Part shown: positions 27,162-36,327 of the stretch, piece by piece | Position numbering within the stretch: position 1 is the first letter of the stretch | Layout: each line of letters opens with the position of its first letter | DNA from: Candidatus Scybalocola faecigallinarum | GTDB taxonomy: Bacteria; Bacillota; Clostridia; Lachnospirales; Lachnospiraceae | Direction: 5' to 3' | Assembly (NCBI GenBank): GCA_018711005.1 | Contig: DVIT01000028.1 | Coordinates: 1 to 64,000 of the forward strand | Length of the DNA: 64,000 nt | Position numbers and translations under genes: made by a program | The notes under the pieces: model-generated | The model's database searches: none | What the model saw: the letters and a program-made list of their open reading frames with translations, nothing else | Told to the model about the DNA's origin: nothing

Positions 27162-27440
27162 GGTCGCAGAATTTAGGCTCCAACTTCGGTCTAATTTGTG
27201 ATTTTGCTGTTTTTGACTGTACAATCCGGGTTCACAATACCCCCAAATAAAAGAAAACGTCGTTTTTGACCGTAGGATTCAGTCTCACAGTACCCCCAAA
27301 TAAGAGAAAACGTCATTTTTAACTGTACAATTCGGACTCACAATACCCCCAAATAAGAGAAAACATCGTTTTTAACCGAAGTCGATCGGGAAATCCTACC
27401 ATCATATATGCAAAAATTCCATTTTTGACCGAACCAGGCT
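27162..27440. repeat. Degenerate tandem array, exact 53-bp period, about 5-6 units
   Basis: Register positions 27166, 27219, 27272, 27325, 27378, 27431; consensus GTASRATYCRGNCTCACARTACCCCCAAATAAGAGAAAACGTCGTTTTTGACC. Confidence 0.9.
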
Positions 27441-27514
27441 CAAAAACATCCCAGTGCTGCCCAAGACCACTCCCATTCCAAAACAAACTCCCCAAACTTG
27501 AGGAAGCTCCTGTT

Positions 27515-28054
27515 TTAATAATCCCCTTTAGGCAGGAGAACTTTTTTTATATATTTAAAGGTATAAGCCTGGCCCCGTTTGGCCAGCATTTTCAGAAGCT
27601 TTTCCAAAAGGGCCCGGGTCTTTGGGTGGATCAGGATATAATCCTTCGTCAGATTATAATAGTCCAAAGGACACTGATCGGTATAGTTGTCTCCTTTATA
27701 GACCCGTGAGGCCGCAATGCGGTCCATCATCATCTCCACCACGTATTTTAAAGGCATCTTGACCCCTTTCAGTATTTTATCCGGGCCTACGTCGTTCCAA
27801 TACTCATAATGGTGCTTATTGCGTCCCTTATGATGAAGCCATGCGCCGGAATAGCCGAAAAGCTCCCGCTCCCGGGCGTTTGGGCTGCGCTTTCCGCCCT
27901 GGTAGTAACGTACGCCGGTGATAAATTCAGATGGACTGTACTTGGAAAGGTCATGCAAAAGGCCCTGCTTATACAGCCCAACGCTGAAACAGTATTTCAT
28001 AACAAGCCATTTGTGGTATGTGATGGTTTTAAAATGCCCTGAAAGTTTATTCAT
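27515..28054 (-). CDS. DUF5662 family protein
   Basis: HFKTITYHKWLVMKYCFSVGLYKQGLLHDLSKYSPSEF...HHKGRNKHHYEYW. Confidence 0.85.
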   Translation of the reverse strand: MNKLSGHFKTITYHKWLVMKYCFSVGLYKQGLLHDLSKYSPSEFITGVRYYQGGKRSPNARERELFGYSGAWLHHKGRNKHHYEYWNDVGPDKILKGVKMPLKYVVEMMMDRIAASRVYKGDNYTDQCPLDYYNLTKDYILIHPKTRALLEKLLKMLAKRGQAYTFKYIKKVLLPKGDY

Positions 28055-29223
28055 AATTGCTTCGGTCCGTCTCCTATCTCTACAACATAAAAGTCTGCGG
28101 CATACCCAATACGCTCTTTATAAGCCCGGCCTACATTTTCAATAAATGCATCCACGCAGTCCTCACGGACAATGCTCACACTGCATCCGCCAAAGCCTGC
28201 GCCGGTCATTCTTGCACCTAAAACGCCCTCCTGCTGCCATGCAGTCTCCACCAAAGTATCCAGCTCAATGCCGGTGACCTCATAATCATCCCGCAAAGAT
28301 ACATGGGAAGCATTCATCAGCCGTCCGAAGGTTTCAAGATCCCGGTCCTGCAAAGCCTTCACAGCCCGCAGCGTCCGCTGGTTTTCACTGACAGCATGGC
28401 GGGCCCGGCGCATATTTACCGGATCCTTGATGGCATAGGCCACAAGGTCAAAATCATCCGGGGTCAGCTCCCCTAATGCCTTCACCGGCAGGAGCGTCTG
28501 AATATCTGCCAGGGCAGCCTCGCACTGGCTGCGGCGTTCATTATACTTAGAATCCTCCAGGCGGCGCACTTTATTGGTATTTCCAATGACAATGCGGTAG
28601 CCTGCAAGATCAATAGGCGCATATTCATATTCCAGGGTGGCAGTATCCAGAAAAACCGCATGTCCGGCCTTGCCCATGGCAATGGCAAACTGATCCATAA
28701 TGCCGCAGTTGACGCCCACAAACCGGTTTTCCGCATACTGGCCCAGCTTTGAGGCAAGTACGCCGTCCACATCAAAATTAAATATATCAGTAATCACCTT
28801 GCATGTCAATATTTCCAGGGATGCTGATGAGGACAGGCCGGACTTGTTGGGAATGTTCCCCACACAGGCAAAATCAAGGCCGCAGTCCAGCGTCATACCA
28901 TGCTCTTTAAAGGCCCAGATCACGCCTTTGGCATAATTTGTCCAGTCATCTTCCTTTTTGTAAGACAGGTCGTTAATATCCGACTCAATAATACCCAGCT
29001 CATCAAAATTCATGGAGTAAAAACGCAGCTTTGAATCCGTACGCTTTCTGGCCACGCCGTAGGTTCCTACTGTCAGGGCACATGGAAAAACATGGCCGCC
29101 GTTATAATCCGTATGCTCTCCAATAAGGTTCACCCGTCCCGGAGCAAAAAAGGATAATATTTCTCCTCCGGGCCCCATTTTTTCCGTAAATGCTTTTTTC
29201 AAATCTTCTAAAATCTGTATCAT
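28051..29223 (-). CDS. galK: Galactokinase
   Basis: FAPGRVNLIGEHTDYNGGHVFPCAL; GLSSSASLEI; GARMTGAGFGGCSVSIV. Confidence 0.97.
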   Translation of the reverse strand: MIQILEDLKKAFTEKMGPGGEILSFFAPGRVNLIGEHTDYNGGHVFPCALTVGTYGVARKRTDSKLRFYSMNFDELGIIESDINDLSYKKEDDWTNYAKGVIWAFKEHGMTLDCGLDFACVGNIPNKSGLSSSASLEILTCKVITDIFNFDVDGVLASKLGQYAENRFVGVNCGIMDQFAIAMGKAGHAVFLDTATLEYEYAPIDLAGYRIVIGNTNKVRRLEDSKYNERRSQCEAALADIQTLLPVKALGELTPDDFDLVAYAIKDPVNMRRARHAVSENQRTLRAVKALQDRDLETFGRLMNASHVSLRDDYEVTGIELDTLVETAWQQEGVLGARMTGAGFGGCSVSIVREDCVDAFIENVGRAYKERIGYAADFYVVEIGDGPKQL

Positions 29224-29259
29224 AATATCCTCCTGAAAAATTCTCACTGTCCGGCCAGG

Positions 29260-30759
29260 TCAGCCGTTCACGGCCTGAATAAAACGCCCAAAGGCTTCCT
29301 GTCCTGCCTCATCCCGCTTAAATACGCCGCACTGCTCTAATATTCCGGCGTATACATAGCCGATCTCATCCTGCAGGATCGCGTCTGCATTTTCATTGGT
29401 GATCTCCGGATATTTTTCCCGGATCATATCTGCCCATTGGGCATGTTTGGCGATCTGCTCATCCTGGCTCACATCCCTGCCGTTCACCAGACAGTCTTTC
29501 AGCAAAGCCATTTCCTGCTTTAAGCGAGCCGGAAGAACGGCCAGTCCCATAACTTCAATAAGGCCGATATTTTCTTTCTTAATGTGGTGGTACTCCTTGT
29601 GCGGATGGTACAGTCCGTCCGGATGTTCTTCGGTGGTAATGTTGTTGCGCAGTACAAGATCCAGCTCGAACTTTCCGTCCCGCATCCGGGCGATAGGGGT
29701 AATGGTATTGTGGTTTTCTCCCTGAGTCTGCGCAAAGATCACCGCGCTTTCATCTGTATAGCCCCGCCAGCACTTTAAGATCCGGTCAGCCAGCTCTACA
29801 AGACGGCTGCTGTCCGGGCTGGCAATGCGGATCACGGACATAGGCCACTTAACAATGCCGGCTTCCACATCTTCAAATCCTTTAAATTCCACAGGGGTTT
29901 CCACAGGGGCCTTGGCCATGGCAAACTCATAATGGCCGCCCTGGAAATGATCATGGGTCAGGATAGAACCGCCGACAATGGGCAGATCAGCATTGGAACC
30001 TACAAAATAATGAGGGAATATTTTTATAAAATCAAACAGCTTTATAAATGTACTCCGGTCAATCTTCATAGGTACATGGGCCCCGTTAAACACAATACAG
30101 TGTTCATTATAATAAACATAGGGCGAATACTGGAGATACCAGGGCTGCCCGTTCATTTTCAGGGGGATCACCCGGTGGTTCTGGCGGGCCGGATGGTTCA
30201 GCCGCCCGGCATAGCCTTCATTTTCCCGGCACAGCAGGCACTTGGGATAGCTGGAGGACCTGGCCTTTAGGGCTGCGGCAATGGCCTTAGGGTCTTTTTC
30301 CGGCTTGGAAAGGTTAATAGTCACATCCAGATCGCCGTAAGGGGTCTTTGTTACCCATTTCATATCCTTTTTCACCCGGTAGGTGCGGATATAATCTGTA
30401 TCCTGGCTGAACCGGTAATAAAAATCCGTAGCTGCCTCAGGGCTTCTCCGGTACTTATTCCAGAAAACATCGATCACCTGGGACGGTCTTGGCACAAGGC
30501 ATCCCATAAGCTTTGTATCAAACAGGTCACGGCCTACAATGCTGTCGTCCTTTACAATCCCCCGGCGCACAGCGTCATCCGTCAGATCCTTTAAAATATC
30601 TTCCAGCGGAGACAGGATCACCGGATCCGGATCATACTCATCCAGTTCCATAACCTCCAGGATACGGTTAATAGCATAAACCTTATCATCCTCCCGGATA
30701 AGCCGCTTCTCCACCCCATAATTTACAAGCTGGCAAATTCTCTGATCCACAGTCATCAT
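29260..30759 (-). CDS. galT: UDP-glucose--hexose-1-phosphate uridylyltransferase (Firmicute type)
   Basis: KCLLCRENEGYAGRLNHPARQNHRVIPL; YVYYNEHCIVFNGAHVPMKI; ILTHDHFQGGHYEFAMAKAP. Confidence 0.96.
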   Translation of the reverse strand: MMTVDQRICQLVNYGVEKRLIREDDKVYAINRILEVMELDEYDPDPVILSPLEDILKDLTDDAVRRGIVKDDSIVGRDLFDTKLMGCLVPRPSQVIDVFWNKYRRSPEAATDFYYRFSQDTDYIRTYRVKKDMKWVTKTPYGDLDVTINLSKPEKDPKAIAAALKARSSSYPKCLLCRENEGYAGRLNHPARQNHRVIPLKMNGQPWYLQYSPYVYYNEHCIVFNGAHVPMKIDRSTFIKLFDFIKIFPHYFVGSNADLPIVGGSILTHDHFQGGHYEFAMAKAPVETPVEFKGFEDVEAGIVKWPMSVIRIASPDSSRLVELADRILKCWRGYTDESAVIFAQTQGENHNTITPIARMRDGKFELDLVLRNNITTEEHPDGLYHPHKEYHHIKKENIGLIEVMGLAVLPARLKQEMALLKDCLVNGRDVSQDEQIAKHAQWADMIREKYPEITNENADAILQDEIGYVYAGILEQCGVFKRDEAGQEAFGRFIQAVNG

Positions 30760-31015
30760 AAAACTACTCCTTCCCTTTTGTATCATCATCCGGCTCCGGA
30801 CCGGACTTTTGCATCACACATCGTTCTGGTTTCAGTTTATCTTTTTTTTCCGTCAGATACAATGAAGAAATGTTTTTTTTATATGTCATTTTGTTGCAAG
30901 TCTTTTAAATTTTATTTATACTCAGATCATAACGATCCGGCCATGGCCCCATGCCGGACAGCGGACTTCGATCCAAGCAGCGCCATTAATAAAAACGGGG
31001 AGGTTTTATAAATTC

Positions 31016-31846
31016 ATGAAGAACTCTGACCGGATGCCATTTAAGGACTCCTATAAAAATCTGGATAGAACATTTGTTGCATTATCTGTATATAATACCG
31101 GCCGGCAAAAGTGTACGCCCATGTATCAGTGGGGACCGGGGATCCGGGACCATTATCTGATCCACTACATTATTTCCGGCCAGGGCTGGTATGAAACCCG
31201 GGATGCCCGTTATCATTTAAAGGCCGGGGATGTTTTTCTGGCATTTCCCCATACGCCCATGACCTATTATGCCCACCAGGATGACCCGTGGGAATACTGC
31301 TGGGTTGGCTTTAACGGAAGCGACGCCCTGTCCATTGTCCTTGCGGCGGGATTTACAAAAAAGTCCCCGGTGATCTTTCAATTTTCCCGGGGGGATCTTT
31401 TAGAGGACCGCATTTCCCAGATTTATCAGTGTCACGGCTCAGACCAGGCCCATTCCCTGGAAATGACGGGAAAGCTGTATTCTGCTCTGGCCCTCCTTGT
31501 GGAAAATGCGCCGGATACGGCCCACGGCGCCCAGGATACCTATGTGCAAAAGGCTATGGAATATATTAACGGCCATTTTGCCTATCCGGTTTCCGTGGAA
31601 GAAATCGCCTGCTATACAGGCATCAGCCGCAGCCAGCTATACCGGGCCTTTCAGCAGCAGCTTCACATGTCCCCCAAGGAATATCTTACCCGGTTCCGCA
31701 TCCGCCAGGCCTGCCGGCTTTTAAAAAATACCGACCTTCCCGTATCCACCATTGCCGGCTCTGCAGGCTTTGACAACAGCCTGTACTTTTCCCGGGTATT
31801 TAAAAAGGCTATGGGTCAAAGCCCAAGCCAGTACAGGAAAGCATGA
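31016..31846 (+). CDS. AraC family transcriptional regulator
   Basis: Cupin-like N-term; C-term VSVEEIACYTGISRSQLYRAFQQQLHMSPKEYLTRFRIRQACRLLKNTDLPVSTIAGSAGFDNSLYFSRVFKKAMGQSPSQYR. Confidence 0.95.
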   Translation: MKNSDRMPFKDSYKNLDRTFVALSVYNTGRQKCTPMYQWGPGIRDHYLIHYIISGQGWYETRDARYHLKAGDVFLAFPHTPMTYYAHQDDPWEYCWVGFNGSDALSIVLAAGFTKKSPVIFQFSRGDLLEDRISQIYQCHGSDQAHSLEMTGKLYSALALLVENAPDTAHGAQDTYVQKAMEYINGHFAYPVSVEEIACYTGISRSQLYRAFQQQLHMSPKEYLTRFRIRQACRLLKNTDLPVSTIAGSAGFDNSLYFSRVFKKAMGQSPSQYRKA

Positions 31847-31851
31847 AAAAA

Positions 31852-31897
31852 GAGAAAGAGCCATTTTTCCGCGAGAAATGGCTCTTTCTCATGTTTG
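31852..31897 (+). terminator. Intrinsic terminator-like hairpin
   Basis: GAGAAAGAGCCATTT...AAATGGCTCTTTCTC just after the AraC stop. Confidence 0.6.
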
Positions 31898-31948
31898 GGG
31901 GACATAAAGTCATGCTTTCATACAGTTATGAAGGCATGGCTTTATGCC

Positions 31949-31980
31949 GTAACCGTTCAGATGGCTGAACGGTTACTTTT
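31949..31980. terminator. Perfect hairpin plus T-run
   Basis: GTAACCGTTCAG-ATGG-CTGAACGGTTAC-TTTT. Confidence 0.65.
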
Positions 31981-31996
31981 ATAATGGCATATTTTA

Positions 31997-32785
31997 TTAA
32001 TAAACCCCACATTCAATACGGGTCAGCTCTCTTTTCATTGCTGCCAGCTGGAATGCAACCTCGTTGTACTCATTTTTGCCGGTATGATGCTCAGTTCCCC
32101 ATACGCCCTTGTAGCCGGCGTCATAAATCGGTTTAAGCACTTTATCCACCCGTTCGCAGTATGGCTGGGAGAAATGCATGTGGATAGCGCGGCTGGCCAT
32201 TGCACGGTCCTTGGCATCCTTTTCCTCAAGGGTGGAATTTGCCCAGTTGCCAAGATGGAGCAAAAGGCCGAAGTTATCATCATTAATAGCGTCAAACATG
32301 GTTTCCACCACTTCAAAAACCGTAGATGCGCCCCAGTGATTTTCAAAGCACACTTTAAAGCCTTCATTGGCGCCAAAGCGGGCATACTCACGGAACTTTT
32401 TGGATGTATAGTCGATCTGCTCATCGGTCATTTCCAGAGTATGTACTCCAAGGTCAAAACGAATGGTCTTTGCTCCAAGGATCTTTGCTGCTTTCAGACA
32501 GTCGGCGGCAACGTCATTCTGACGCTTTAAGTCTGCTTCATTGTCTGCCCATGGATGAGCAAAGTCACAGCACAGGTTTACAAGAGTCAGCTCACGCTCA
32601 TCTAATGCCTGGCGTACCTTTTTTAAATAATCGTCATCATAGGTTGTAATAAAACCATTCCAAATATCTGCGGTATCCAGGCCGTATCTGAAACGGCATG
32701 TTTCAAGGTAATGGAAAATGTCCATCTTTTTTTCTTCTAAAAGTCCGTGAAATGAAAAGGATGCTACTGACTGTTTAAATTTCAT
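31997..32785 (-). CDS. Sugar phosphate isomerase/epimerase (AP endonuclease 2-like TIM barrel)
   Basis: DIWNGFITTYDDDYLKKVRQAL...LVNLCCDFAHPW...FENHWGAS...LLLHLGNWAN...GVWGTEHHTG. Confidence 0.87.
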   Translation of the reverse strand: MKFKQSVASFSFHGLLEEKKMDIFHYLETCRFRYGLDTADIWNGFITTYDDDYLKKVRQALDERELTLVNLCCDFAHPWADNEADLKRQNDVAADCLKAAKILGAKTIRFDLGVHTLEMTDEQIDYTSKKFREYARFGANEGFKVCFENHWGASTVFEVVETMFDAINDDNFGLLLHLGNWANSTLEEKDAKDRAMASRAIHMHFSQPYCERVDKVLKPIYDAGYKGVWGTEHHTGKNEYNEVAFQLAAMKRELTRIECGVY

Positions 32786-33936
32786 TGAAATAAACCTCCC
32801 GGATATTTATATTTCAGTTCGCCAAAGGGCGTTTCCTGACGCTTGATCGCCATGGATTGAGACATGGCCATGATCTCGTCGGCAGTAACCTCCCGTCCCA
32901 GACGGCCGGACAGGTAAATGCCTTCTGACAAAAGCAGCGTATCTAAAGCGATCTGCGGTGTGTCGATCTGCTCAACCTCTCCCCGAAGGGCATAGATCCA
33001 GTGCTTTTGAGAATTATCCATATGTTCATATTTAGGATCCAGCTGATGGTGGCGGTACTCAGCGCCTCCAATATCAAAAACAGCGTCCATATCCATATCT
33101 GCAATGTTGGAGTAGAAGGCCACCGGCGACAAGGTCAGCCCGCCTTTATCCCCGCAGATCACACTATCTCCCAGATTTCCCAGATTCACTGCCCAGGACT
33201 CTACAATGTCCATGGTAATGTTATTTTCAAACTTGGCAAATCCGGCGCCAAACTCCTCTACATTAAAGCCGGAGATTTCCCGGCGTCCCGGATCCATATC
33301 CAGTTCCTGATAAATTTGTCCGCTGACCCGCTCAAGCTTAGGCAGCCCCATTAAATAAAGGATCTGTGAGATCCGGTAAACGCCCATATCAAACAGTGCG
33401 CCGCCTCCGGCCCAGTATTTGGAGTCAAATTCCTTTTCACCATATCCGTCCACATATGGGCGGCCCCGGCGGCGGAAACCGCAGGAACGGGCATGGTAGA
33501 TCTTTCCAAGATGCCCCCCGGCAATAATGTCTCTGGCGGCAAGGGCCTGTCCTCCGTAAAGGAAGGAAAGCTGAATATGGAGCTTTTTCCCAAAATATTT
33601 TGCCGCATCAGCCATGGCCTTGGCGTCGATCCACGCACCGGCCATAGGCTTTTCACAGTAACAGTGCTTACCGCTCTCCATAACTTCAATAGCGATGGGC
33701 GCATGAAGATTGTTGTGGAGGCAAACGTCCACACTGTCCAGATCGTCTCGTTTTAAAAGCTCCCGGTAATCGGCATACCGGTCTTTAATGTTATATTCAT
33801 CACAGAACTTTTCCAGCACATCTGCACGGATATCGCAGGCAGCTGCCACGGTCACGCCGGGGATTTCCTGATACATCTTCATGTGCTGGTGGGCAATGAT
33901 GCCGGTTCCGATGATTCCCACACGGATTTCTTTCAC
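32782..33936 (-). CDS. Gfo/Idh/MocA family oxidoreductase
   Basis: IRVGIIGTGIIAHQHMKMYQEIPGVTVAAACDI...YCEKPMA; SD AAGGAGG before GTG at 33936. Confidence 0.93.
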   Translation of the reverse strand: MKEIRVGIIGTGIIAHQHMKMYQEIPGVTVAAACDIRADVLEKFCDEYNIKDRYADYRELLKRDDLDSVDVCLHNNLHAPIAIEVMESGKHCYCEKPMAGAWIDAKAMADAAKYFGKKLHIQLSFLYGGQALAARDIIAGGHLGKIYHARSCGFRRRGRPYVDGYGEKEFDSKYWAGGGALFDMGVYRISQILYLMGLPKLERVSGQIYQELDMDPGRREISGFNVEEFGAGFAKFENNITMDIVESWAVNLGNLGDSVICGDKGGLTLSPVAFYSNIADMDMDAVFDIGGAEYRHHQLDPKYEHMDNSQKHWIYALRGEVEQIDTPQIALDTLLLSEGIYLSGRLGREVTADEIMAMSQSMAIKRQETPFGELKYKYPGGLFQ

Positions 33937-33964
33937 AAAAAACGCCTCCTTCTCACATGAGCCA

Positions 33965-36130
33965 TTACCGGCTCTGTCCAATGGTCACCCGGGCTGTTTC
34001 CACATCGGCAGAACTGGATCCGATCATCAGATCAAATTCACCCGGCTCAAATACAAATTCACCGTCATTATTCCAGTAGGCCAGCATTTCCCTTGTAATA
34101 TCAAAAGTAATCGTCCTGAACTCTCCCGGCGCAAGCTCTACACGGTTAAAACCGCGAAGCTCCTTCACGGGACGGACCACCTGGGCCGCAATATCGCGGA
34201 TATAAAGCTGCACCACCTCAGTTCCTGTCCTGTCGGAAACATTTTTCACGGTGATCCCGGCGCGGGCGACCACAGTCTCATCCGGGCAGCAGCCTTCACA
34301 TTCTAAAACCTGAGTCTCAAATGCGCTGTATTCAAACCGGGAATAGGTCAGGCCATAGCCAAAGGCAAACAAAGCCTCATTGGGGCAGTCCAGATAACGG
34401 GAAATATACCGCTCATCCTTGCCCTGGGTCGGACGGCCTGTATTAAATGCATTGTAGTGGACAGGGATCTGTCCCACATTGTATGGAATGCTCATGGTCA
34501 GGCGGCCGGACGGGTTTACCTTGCCGGTAAGAATATCTGCCAGTGCAATGCCTTCCTCACAGCCCAGATGCCATCCCTGAATAATCCCATCGGCACAGTC
34601 CATCACCGGATAAATTTCCATGGGACGGCCGGAATGTACAATCATGACCACCGGACGGCCGGTCTGCTTTAATGCCCATAAAAGGCGTTCCTGGTTGGGG
34701 GACAGACGCAGGCATGTTTTGCTGGCAGCCTCGCCAAAGTCCTCGCCGCATTCGCCTACAGCGGCAATGATCACATCGCAGTCCTTTAATGCTTCTGCTG
34801 CAGCCTGGACCTGATCCTCTACATCCTTGATCCCTCTTTGCAGAGATCCTAAAGGCTCTGTCATGGCCGTAATGATGTTGGCATACGGCAGACGGCGTTT
34901 CAGGCTTAAATACAGGCTTTCGTCCGCCTCTGTCTTTTCACAGCCGGCAAACGGACCTGCAAGACCGATGGTCTTAACCTCCGGTCCAAGGGGCAGCACG
35001 CCCTGATTTTTAAGAAGGACCGGACATCCCACAGCAATATCATAAGCGGCCTGCAAATGCTGGCTGCACCGGTGGAGGGCTGCCTCATCCTCCTCGCTGG
35101 CATCTTTATATGGGTTCTCAAACAGTCCCAGAGCATCCTTAAGCTCCAGGATCCGTGTTACCGCCTCATCGATCAGGCTTATATCCAGACGTCCCTCCTC
35201 TAAAAGCTGGGACACGTAAGAAAGATAATTGGTCGACATCATTTCAATATCTACACCGGCCTGGATACATTTCTGGGCAGCCTCGGCTCCGTCTCTGGCA
35301 ACGCCGTGGCTGATCGTTTCATCCACAGATGCATAATCAGAGATTACCGGGCCTTCAAAGCCCCATTCTTTTCTTAAAATATCCCTAAGCAGCCACTGAT
35401 TTGCACTGGACGGGATCCGGTTCACCGGATTAAAAGAAGTCATGACCATAGCCACATGAGCGTCTACAGCCGCTTTATATGCCGGAAGATAATATTCACG
35501 GAGCACTCCCTCAGAAATGTCTACCATGTTGTAATCCCGGCCGCCCCAGGGCGCGCCGTAGCCGGCAAAATGCTTTACGCAGGCTGCAATACGGCCTTTT
35601 TCTTTAAAATCATCCCCCTGGAAACCATGGACTGCAGCTTTCGTCATCTGACAGTTGAGCCAAGCATCCTCACCGGTAGACTCCATAACGCGGCCCCAGC
35701 GGGGATCCCGCACCAGGTCTGTCATCGGTGCAAAGGTCAGATGCAGACCAGATGCCGCACTTTCCTTTGCCGCAATGTGAGAAGCCTTCTCATAATTGTC
35801 CGGATTAAAGCTGCACCCCATAGCCAGAGGAATGGGGAAGCCTGTACGATAGCCGAAAACTACATCGCCCATAAAAAGAATGGGAATATGCAGACGGCTT
35901 TCTTTCATATTTTTCTCCTGGATTGCCCTAAGCTGCCGTGCTCCGTATCCGTTAAGTGTACTTCCGATCTTATCCAGCCACTGAGGCTGTACGTTAAATT
36001 CATTCATGGGACCTGTCAGATCCATCGTAGGGTCGATCCCTAAAAACTCCGGAGACAGCTGGGTCATCTGGCCCAGTTTTTCCTCCAGGGTCATTTCTTT
36101 TACAAGGTCTTCTATAAATTTCTTTGCCAT
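33965..36130 (-). CDS. Beta-glucosidase, GH3 family
   Basis: RDPRWGRVMESTGEDAWL; ACVKHFAGYGAPWGGRDYN; GPVISDYASVDE; C-term FnIII-like. Start MAKKFIED with SD AAGGAGGAAAT. Confidence 0.95.
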   Translation of the reverse strand: MAKKFIEDLVKEMTLEEKLGQMTQLSPEFLGIDPTMDLTGPMNEFNVQPQWLDKIGSTLNGYGARQLRAIQEKNMKESRLHIPILFMGDVVFGYRTGFPIPLAMGCSFNPDNYEKASHIAAKESAASGLHLTFAPMTDLVRDPRWGRVMESTGEDAWLNCQMTKAAVHGFQGDDFKEKGRIAACVKHFAGYGAPWGGRDYNMVDISEGVLREYYLPAYKAAVDAHVAMVMTSFNPVNRIPSSANQWLLRDILRKEWGFEGPVISDYASVDETISHGVARDGAEAAQKCIQAGVDIEMMSTNYLSYVSQLLEEGRLDISLIDEAVTRILELKDALGLFENPYKDASEEDEAALHRCSQHLQAAYDIAVGCPVLLKNQGVLPLGPEVKTIGLAGPFAGCEKTEADESLYLSLKRRLPYANIITAMTEPLGSLQRGIKDVEDQVQAAAEALKDCDVIIAAVGECGEDFGEAASKTCLRLSPNQERLLWALKQTGRPVVMIVHSGRPMEIYPVMDCADGIIQGWHLGCEEGIALADILTGKVNPSGRLTMSIPYNVGQIPVHYNAFNTGRPTQGKDERYISRYLDCPNEALFAFGYGLTYSRFEYSAFETQVLECEGCCPDETVVARAGITVKNVSDRTGTEVVQLYIRDIAAQVVRPVKELRGFNRVELAPGEFRTITFDITREMLAYWNNDGEFVFEPGEFDLMIGSSSADVETARVTIGQSR

Positions 36131-36131
36131 A

Positions 36132-36183
36132 TTTCCTCCTTTTGGCCTGATCTTTAAGGCCATACAGGTATCCCCGAAGGGGC
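36132..36183. repeat. Dispersed SD-bearing leader repeat (third copy)
   Basis: tttcctccttttggcctgatctttaaggccatacaggtatccccgaagggg matches the copies at 26863 and 26916. Confidence 0.9.
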
Positions 36184-36327
36184 TTCCTCCCTGTATCCTA
36201 ACAATAACTGCTTTCATTTTTCATTATAGCTTTGTCCCGCTTAAAAAGCGTGACAATCCACAGACTGTTTATGACAAAAAATGCCGCAGTCGGCTTGCTT
36301 ATGCCTGACTGCGGCAGTCCTTTATTT

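Noticed and set aside
26886-27224. 112-aa minus-strand ORF
   Set aside because: Built from the SD-leader repeats, an inverted repeat and the start of array B; no domain and biased composition.
21010-27440. Tandem 53-bp arrays as CRISPR
   Set aside because: Units are diverged along their whole length with no identical repeat/unique spacer alternation, and no cas genes are in the window.
33937-33981. N-terminal extension MDRAGNGSCEKEAFF of the Gfo/Idh/MocA ORF and MKAVIVRIQGGSPFGDTC extension of the GH3 ORF
   Set aside because: Extensions translate upstream RBS/repeat sequence; internal GTG (33936) and ATG (36130) starts have proper SDs.
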